Under the pieces are notes generated by a model. The model was given only the letters and a program-made list of their open reading frames with translations. It had not been told where the DNA came from and did no database searches. Below, in pieces: positions 46,001 to 55,000 of a stretch of DNA of 64,000 bases. The translations under genes were made by a program, and so were the position numbers. The stretch spans positions 297,205 through 361,204 of the forward strand of contig NMRA01000172.1 of NCBI GenBank assembly GCA_002633005.1, in the 5' to 3' direction. Position 1 is the stretch's first letter. Every line of letters starts with the position of its first letter. This DNA comes from Phoronis australis. Lineage: Eukaryota; Phoronida; Phoronidae.

Positions 46001-49000
46001 GTAAAAGCTTTTTAAAAAGTTCTATCCATGACCTATTATTTCAAGAGGTTGTTTCGAGAATGAAAAGATTAAGATTAAAATTAAAAAGGTAGTAAACGTG
46101 TACTTTGACACCAGCCGAATCCCTTTTGTGACACTCTAGGTGAACGTCTGCTTTCCATCATTTCAGGATAGTACTAATCACAATAGCAAGTAGGAATTAC
46201 AATAGCAATTTTGAATAAAATCTCTAAAACATGTCTTAGTATCCTTTTAAATGTCTAAGTATTTAGATCACGGTTTACAAAAATAGGGTCAAGACGTTCA
46301 TGGTTGACTGTGATTCGAATGTTCCTGGGAGACGTTCATGAGTGTATGTTCTCCTGATTGTAATTCTGAATAAGAAAACAATTAGGAAGTGTAAACATCA
46401 ACACATCACGTGCCCAAACAATGGATACAATAAAAGTTCAGTAACCATAAAAGTGATGCTCAGTTCTACAAGCGTGACGTCGCGGCATTTGGTATTTTTT
46501 GCAGCCGAACGGCGTGAGGAATTACTATCACACTCCTTTTTTACTGGATCTGTTGAACACGGGGTCATTGATCCTGCCAGAGTTCAACATTTCAATTCCC
46601 GCCGACTTCATCCAGCCCGAGACTTCCTGGCACTTGTTCGTACCTGGCTCACAGAAGGTAGTCGTCAGTGCTGTGGGTAAGTATTTACACCCACTGACGA
46701 AACGCCGTCGAGATAGTAACTTTACCCATGTTTCTTAAAACAAACCTAGAAATCTCTTACTATCTGAGTAAAAAAACATTTGAGATCAAATTTATATCGG
46801 TAAGTGACCTAAATCGAAAGTTCGCTTCTTGGTCAGAACGCATGTTTATACTTGCTGCAGTAGGCCAAAACCTGGTTCAGTGTCCCTTCAAATGCAATTA
46901 ACACTCGTTTTTGGTCAACACAGGTGACGTCATCGGTCCTGGACTTTTTGAGGACTACATTACGTCACAAGAAGTGGTAGATGAACCGTACGCGTGCGGC
47001 GAGCAAACACTGTTCAACTTCGGGTATATGCTGTACACAGTGAAATACTTAAAGGAGACAAGCCAGTTACCTGACGACCTTAGAATAAAGACACTGAAAA
47101 GTCTCAACATTGGTAAGTTTGTTACATCAAGCCTTAGATTCTTTAGATTAACATACTAGAAATTATCCCATACGCGTTGAATCTGTAGAGGGAAATACGG
47201 CCACGTATTAAAGTTTTCCATATTCACCTCCTGCACTACTTCAACAGTGACCTCTGACATGGAAAGTTAAAAAGGTAGGTCAATGTCGACTCGACGTCGT
47301 TAACCGGTTCGATCACCAAATTTTCGGAAAATAGTTTAAAGTAATACAATTATAACAGTGTAAATAACGCTCAACATACAACCAGGTCTCAATCGTAACA
47401 TCTGGAACAGCACTGTTAATTTTATGACAGTTCTGCATCAGTTTTTATTTGCTCAATATTTTATCGTCTGCAACTCATGCGGCAAACCACGGTAAATACG
47501 ATATCAAATATTGTCGTTATTTAACTATTTTCTGTAGATGTTACAAGTTCAGTGAAAAGTTACCCTTGTTTTCATCTTTGTTCTCTCTTTTCAAGTAATA
47601 AATCGTCACATTTAAAACTGTTTCTTTTACTAGAGAAAACTTGTAGCCTAACGCGCAAGTACATACATATAGGATGTGATCATGTGTTGCTGGAAGGGTC
47701 GTCGTTGCTGCTCGTGTAATACTGTCGCCGATAGTATCGGGTGCTGCCATGGCCAGTGACACTAATAATGTTTGATATTGGCGAGTGTCTTATAATTAAC
47801 AGTTTTGTTCTTGATTTTACGTTTGGGGCCTGGTTGCATGTCGAGTGTTCTTTACACTGCTTCAACTTTATCAGTTACTTTAAACTATGTTCGGAAAGTT
47901 TGATTATCGAACCGGCTAAAGACATCGAGTCGACATTGACCTATCTTTTGAACTTTCCATGTCAGAGTTCATTGTTGAAGTAGTGCGGGAGGTGAATACG
48001 GAAAAGTTTATTACTTGGCCCTATTTCGCTCGACAGATTCAACACGTATGGGATAAATGTACTAGTTATGGGTGGCACTAGTACTTGCATGATTACTTCA
48101 AACATATTGTAGTGGCAGCCATTTTGTGGTGTTATATAGGTGAACACCGTATTCATTAAATTTTGTATGATGTTCAAAATTCTTTGTACGGTACAAAACA
48201 TAATTGCAAGCGGTCTGGTACACGTTGTACCACGCGTGAGCAGGTCGTTCCTGTGGTGGGCCCATTGCGCTGATCACCTGGAACCATTTTTATGCTTTAT
48301 TAATACATAGGTAAAACGGAACTGAGGAGCTAGAGACCTGACACATTAGTCTAGTAGTGTTTCCCTGTGAGACTCGAACCCATGACCTTAAGTAAAGAAA
48401 GCAAACACCTATCCCACAAGGCCACACTGCCTCCTCTTTTTCTGGGAAAAAGCAAGTGCTTTGATTATGCATCCGTGAATAATTTCAAGACATGCGTGAG
48501 CTAATGAATAACGGTTTATGTTTGTTTTAGCTCTGCAGGAAGTGTACGCCTTCTTTAGACACGCAGACGCTACGTCAGGCTACATGCTAGTTTTTGAGGA
48601 CTTGAGTCCACCTAGCGTCTGGCTTACGTCCATGGCAGTGGGAACGCTACACGATGCTTTTGTGGAAGACTGGGTGGCTGACTTCTTCATCGACATAAAA
48701 ATTTTGGAGAAACTTTCTCTGTGGCTGGTCCGGCAGCAGAACACTACGGACGGACCAATGAAGGGCAGCTTTCAAGAGACTGCGGACGTGTACGACAGAA
48801 ACATGAAGTCAAATTATACCATGGTGAACGGTGTTCCGATGAAGGAAAACATAGCATTGACGGCTCATGTGGTTTTAGGCCTCCAGAAGCTTTCAAAGAT
48901 TACCTCTAGTAACGTAAGTATTAATTTCCATGTTATGGAAATCCCATACCTTATGCGTTTAGTCAATATAAATAGTCTTACAATTTGCGTGGTCGTTTGA

Positions 49001-52000
49001 CAGATACTCCTTCGCCTAGTTTACACAAAACACGTACCGTTAATGTCAGTTATAACTTGAACAATGAAAGATTTCCTCTTTGTTTTTGATACTTATTTTT
49101 CACTCAATTGCTTTACGTGAAATTGTTCGTTTGTATTTTTTGCAAAAATAAAGAGGTCCATTTTTGTGAAGTATGTTGAATTAATTGAGTTTCGAACCTT
49201 TAATGCCGATCACAAGGCTGTTTATCACTGAATTTAGGTTTAGGCATAGCACACAAATTTCGCGTTTTTTTCACTGCCACACCTTCACTGTAGGACGCAA
49301 AGAGCAGCGTAGAAGATGCCATAAAGTTGGCCATTGACTATCTAGGCCTTAAAGTGGACACCATTGAGGACCCATATACTATGGCCATTACCACTTATGC
49401 GCTTATAATGACCAATGCACCGCGGAGTAGCGGCGCGTATCAGAGGCTCAAGTCCATGAAGATTGAAAGTAAGTGTTCGCCTGTTACATAATGATAATTC
49501 TCTCGCCTCATTTTTGTTCATAAAATGAATTTTAGCACAAATTAGTTCAGTCAAATCGCATTATCCAAAATAATGTCCATTCAGCAGAATTCAAATATTT
49601 TCAAACTTAGCTAAATTTAATATGAAAATTTAGTTTGAATCAGTTTTTATATTTATATGGCGTACCACCACCTGAAATGGCCGCCATAGTGAGTGGCAGC
49701 TGACATATGCATTATGGGTACTCACTCAACTATCGTTATATTTAATGAGATTTCCGAGGAAACCCCGCCCACTTATATGTTTTTTCATGCTCAGTCGAAT
49801 GAACATAGAGCAAAAACCATTTTTCACCATCTTGTTTCAATTCAGTTATTTCTGCATCACAGTAACTCCACTTCTTTGATGTCACATCATGCATAATTGA
49901 ACCTTTTAAAGTATAAAATCCTGTTCATAATTCAAATCTATGCTAGTTACGCCAAAGGTTAGCTAAATGAATTCCATTGAAAGGATACGTGCTGACCCTG
50001 AACCATGTTTGATGAAAACGAGCGCGTGGATTTGAAGCTCGAGCTTGAAACGTGAAAGTGCTAGTGACGTCATCTTTGCGTAATTCATCTCCGTTTTTGA
50101 TACCGTTATTCCTCATTCATTGATAAACAGAACCCTACGCGAAAAATTAAAATCTACCTGTTGTTGGTGACAAGCATGCTTTTGTTGTGAGAAAAAAGTG
50201 ACAGAAAAACCGGAAAACACACCAAATCCATAAAAGAGTTGGGCTAACTTACATCCAAAAGTAAACTTTATAGTGCGCATGAAACGATTTTTGTCAATTT
50301 ATCAAATTTGGATTTCTCTTTGTCCAACTTTCCTTTCTCTGTACAAGATTTCCTTTTTTTCTTTGTCCAATTTTCTTTCTTTGCGCAACAAATTAAAAAA
50401 ATACATGTGTCACACCTCCGGCACCCTAGAAGCTGTGCTCCTGTAGCTATAACTACACACATACAGGTGTTTGGGCCAAATAAGGTAGGTTGACAAAAAT
50501 CTCGACGAAATTTCAAGAAGACATATGTGTTTGTGCAGGAGAGTACGACTACTGGTCTCCCAAAGAAATCCAGCCTAATCCTTCTGCTACCATCAACACT
50601 ATTGAGTATTTAGACCCAAGAGTTTGGCAAGATGGAGAATCCACCGCTGTCGCGGCCACGTCTTACGCGTTGATGTCTTACATACGGGTGGGGGAGCGAG
50701 ATGAAGGCGCTATTATAATGAAATGGATTCAGACCATGCGAAATTTCAAAGCCGGATTTTCTGCCACTGCTGTAAGTATTGTGAAAGGCTCTTGCTTACC
50801 AGGTATTCGTTTAATTATCAGCACGGAAATGTCTCCCACATTCCCGCGGGTTCTGTTGTGCATTGATTTTATTGACTTTTTTACCCAAGGACGAAACCTC
50901 TGCATGCTATACTTCTAATTCACGGGCGGACATTAAAATCCAAAGCGAGGCTCAATGCGATAAACAAAGCAGAATGTGACACGTGATTGACAGGTGCAAT
51001 TAACAACCAGTATAAAAAGTGCTGGCAACACAAATATTAACAAGAACATTTCATTGCAGGATTCTCTCCTGGCTCTTAACGCGCTGATCGCGTACGCAAA
51101 GGGCGACACGGACCGCACCAGTTATAACATTAAAATCACGGTGGGCACTCGAGACTTCACCCAGACTCTGGATTTTCCTTCAGACAAGTTTTCGTTAGAA
51201 CAACAGCTCGAGGTAAACTGTCTTAATTATCACACATCTACATACGTACATGTTTATTGAATCTATTTTAGAACTGTTTTTGTAGAATAAGAAGACAAAA
51301 TATGTTTCAAAATTGAATGACATCATTAAACTGGGAATATCCCATTAATTAATCCAGGTATGAAAGAAAACGTGCATTGTTACTCTCTAAGCGTTTTCCA
51401 CATGATTTCAGTGGCGGATTTTGATGAGCAGCAAAGCACGGCGAAACCGCGATAACTCGTATTAATTGTTGAATTGGAACCAATAAACTGTCCTGAATTG
51501 AATGTTTCCCGAAAGTACTTAATAAACTGTTGATAACACTTACGGAGGAAACAAGAATTCTACTTATAAACAAAAATACGCGGCTAGAGTTCAAGAGCTG
51601 TCTCACGGCGTGAAAAATCTCATCAAAATCAGGTGATGTCCTTGAGATTGCACGGTAATATCTTGCAGAATCTCGCGTGCTTGTTCCTGAAATGAAGCTT
51701 ACTTGTATTGATTAAATAACAATTTTTTGATATGGAGTTTACTTTGTAGCTGCCGGTCCAGTTTGGTAGTGTAAAGATCTCTGCGCAAGGTTCTGGTCTG
51801 GCTCTAGTTCAGGTGAGTGAACTTCTGACTCTCGCTAAGATTACAGCAGTATCATTGTCAGTTGTGTTGAAGCTGTAAGTAATCTGTAAGGGGTGTATGA
51901 TACTAGTTTAGAATTTATCCACGTGGCTATGCCCAATTCTTCAGGTGATTATTGATAATTGAAAATACATTACTACCCATGGTATAATGTTTTAAAATTT

Positions 52001-55000
52001 TAATGAAACCTAGTCGACTTTCTTTGAAATTGTGGACATTTATTTGAGTGCTGTATTGCCTGCAGTTGGAAGCAGAGGTCAATGTCGAATACCCGTTTCT
52101 ACTTCGCCAACCTCCCATCAGTTCATACAATGTGGAGCTACAGAATATCACTTTTAGTGGTCGTAATCTCTCTATCATGGATGCGAGTGCGTGTGCTTCG
52201 TAAGTATGTTTGGAAACCATTAGTGCCAGGAAAGATATAACGCTATATGCTAAGACATTTAAAACTTGACGTTTACAAAGTAAGACAATGTGGCAACAGA
52301 GAAATTAGTTTTCAATGTTTTTGATTAATTTATGAAATAGCACGTCTGACGCAAAGAGGTGTCTGACGCAAAGAAGGATCTGGCGCAAAGCCAGATATCG
52401 ACGTTGTGTGAATTGTAAGCTTATAGTAAACCCACCGTATTTGTTTAAGTAAAATTTGAATTAAGATATTGGCCATTATTCTGAACAACTGCGTTCAGCG
52501 TGTCGATATCAGTGTCAAAACCAGTAAAAACATTTCAGGTGGACCCGCACCAACTTGTCCCCTCGCAGCGGCATGAGCGTGCTAGAAGTTGAGTTACCAT
52601 CTGGTTACCAGATTTGGCAACAGTTGTTTAACGATCTTGTGGCGTCTGGAAAATACGAGCGATTGAAGAAGGCGGACTTCTCCGATGGACGAATCAAGTT
52701 TTACTTTGATTACGTAAGTTGAACTTCCTCGCAATTTTGTGAATTGGAAATCTTTGCTGGAATTTTATGCTTTTTAGAGCAGTAAAACTGCTTTTTCGGG
52801 AACTAAGTCTTGGTTCAATGTTTTGGGTAGCCCAAATGAATGGTCCCGATCGAATTTGTCATCGTACACTCGAATTTACTCCACCAGGAAAATGTAAAGA
52901 CCAACATACCTGCACTGTGCGCAGGTCATGAGTAACGAATGCCAAGACTTTGGCGGCAAAACTTATTTGAAAGCCGATGTCATGTAGCGAACGAAAGAAT
53001 GTTTAAAGGGCGTGTTCGCCACATGGTAATGTTTAGAACAATAAAACTGCTTTTTCAGAAACGAAACCTTGGGAAAATGCTTTAAGTAGCCCAAATGAAC
53101 GAGCTCAATCAAATTTGCCATCGTGCATGTGAATTTACTCCACCAGGAGACTGTACACCAACCGTAAAATACGGTCTCTGCTGTTGTATACGTATTGACT
53201 TTACTTTCCCGTATTTCACGGCGTATTTAGTGACCGCATTCACACATACATGAGATAAATTTTATTTTACGACCAATATATACATTTTTGTCTTCATTTT
53301 GGTGTTAAGCATGAACGACTTTTGGACAAGTAGGGGACGCTAGGTGTTCAAACAGCAAATCGGGCACCCACGCCTCAATTTCACGTCAAACATACCTACG
53401 TACATAATACGAACATACAGAAATACATACACACACACACATACGTGCACACATAACTGCATACACTCAAGTAGTAATTTGTCATGAATCTATGTTCAAA
53501 CATATACCGCGACTTGTAGTTCACTGCATTGTTTAGTTGCCTGTCTAACGATATCACATGTCAGCATTACTGACGATGGGCGCGGCAGCATTGTCAGAAA
53601 CTCTTTGCCACCCGTAGACCTCGAAATTACGGCCCTAGACAAACAAAAAGAAATTAATAGTTTGTAACCGTTTGCAGCCAGTGATCCGCCTTTATAATTC
53701 TTCGACAAATTCTGCCAGGAAAATAGAGCCGTGGCTTATCGCTGACGTTACATACACTAACAGTATAGCTTCAGCTTTGAGTGAAGCACCGTATCTTTTC
53801 TTTGTAATTCAGTGGCGGTGTTTGCAAATTCAAATATAAATGTCCGCATAAATAAAATGACAAATTTCACGTCTCTATGATCGTTCAAACCTTCATCGTT
53901 TTTTTTGCGATTTACTCAGGACGGATATGAGGATATACCGACCCTCTCAGAGGGCCAGCGCCACCTAACGTTCATTTTAGAGAGTTGGCACGACTGATAG
54001 GAACCCACTTGTTGAATGCTTGTACCGCGGATTGTAATGCAAAAATGACTTCCAAACGCAATTAAGTTGCAGAGGTGTTAACTGTATTTCGATTTTCGTT
54101 TCCTCAGCTGTTTTAGTGCCGGTTTTGGAAATGTAATCCACTTAGAAACTTGTTTTCTTTCAGCTGGATGGAGATATGACGTGCATTAATTTCACGGCCA
54201 AAAGGTGGCATCCTGTAGCCAACTACACGCGCGAGTATCTGCTTCGCGTCTACAGCTATTACGAAACGTGTATGTATATATATATATATTTTTTTTTTTT
54301 TAAATAAACTTTTCAAAATTTGCCTTGATAGAACCAAATAACGCATAGGCGGGTTCTGGTGTTTCTGTTAACACGAGCACAAACTCATTTAAGCGATATC
54401 CGCACACGATGCGGCAACTGCGAGCCCAAGTATGCATGGCCGTGACTGCACGACATAGGTTGCTCGCGCTTGGTGCTGCCTCCCCCCGTACAAGGCGTTC
54501 TAATCGTAGTCAGCGTCACGTGATTAACAAACGTATCACACGGCTAGTCATAGGCCTACTTCTAAGAGTCATATCAGAACTACGCAATCAAACGAATCCC
54601 CTATGCACACGGTGCAATGACTAATCGTCAGATCTTGCCAAGTCCAGAACTCACTCCTGACATTAATAACAGTCCAGATGTGACTGGTAATATTACGATA
54701 AATTACCTGTTAGCCTACTTGTTGACAAGAGGTTGGATTATAGTACATAGTAAGACTTTCAGTAGCTCTCAAATGTAAGCGACTTTAAACATTCGTAAAG
54801 TAGCTATTAGTTAATTGGCAATTAACTGTAATTAAATGTTTACATCATGCCGACTGATCGAGAGAGGGTGACTGATCGAGAGCGGGTGACTGATCGAGAG
54901 AGGGTGACTGATCGAGAGCGGGTGACTGATCGAGAGAGGGTGAAGTTTAAAGCGGAATTAAGCTCAATCCGAAATGCTTTCTGTCAAACATTCAAGTTTT

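Noticed and set aside
48335-48432. A functional tRNA gene on the minus strand
   Set aside because: A and B boxes are good, but the acceptor stem does not pair, so a SINE head is the better reading.
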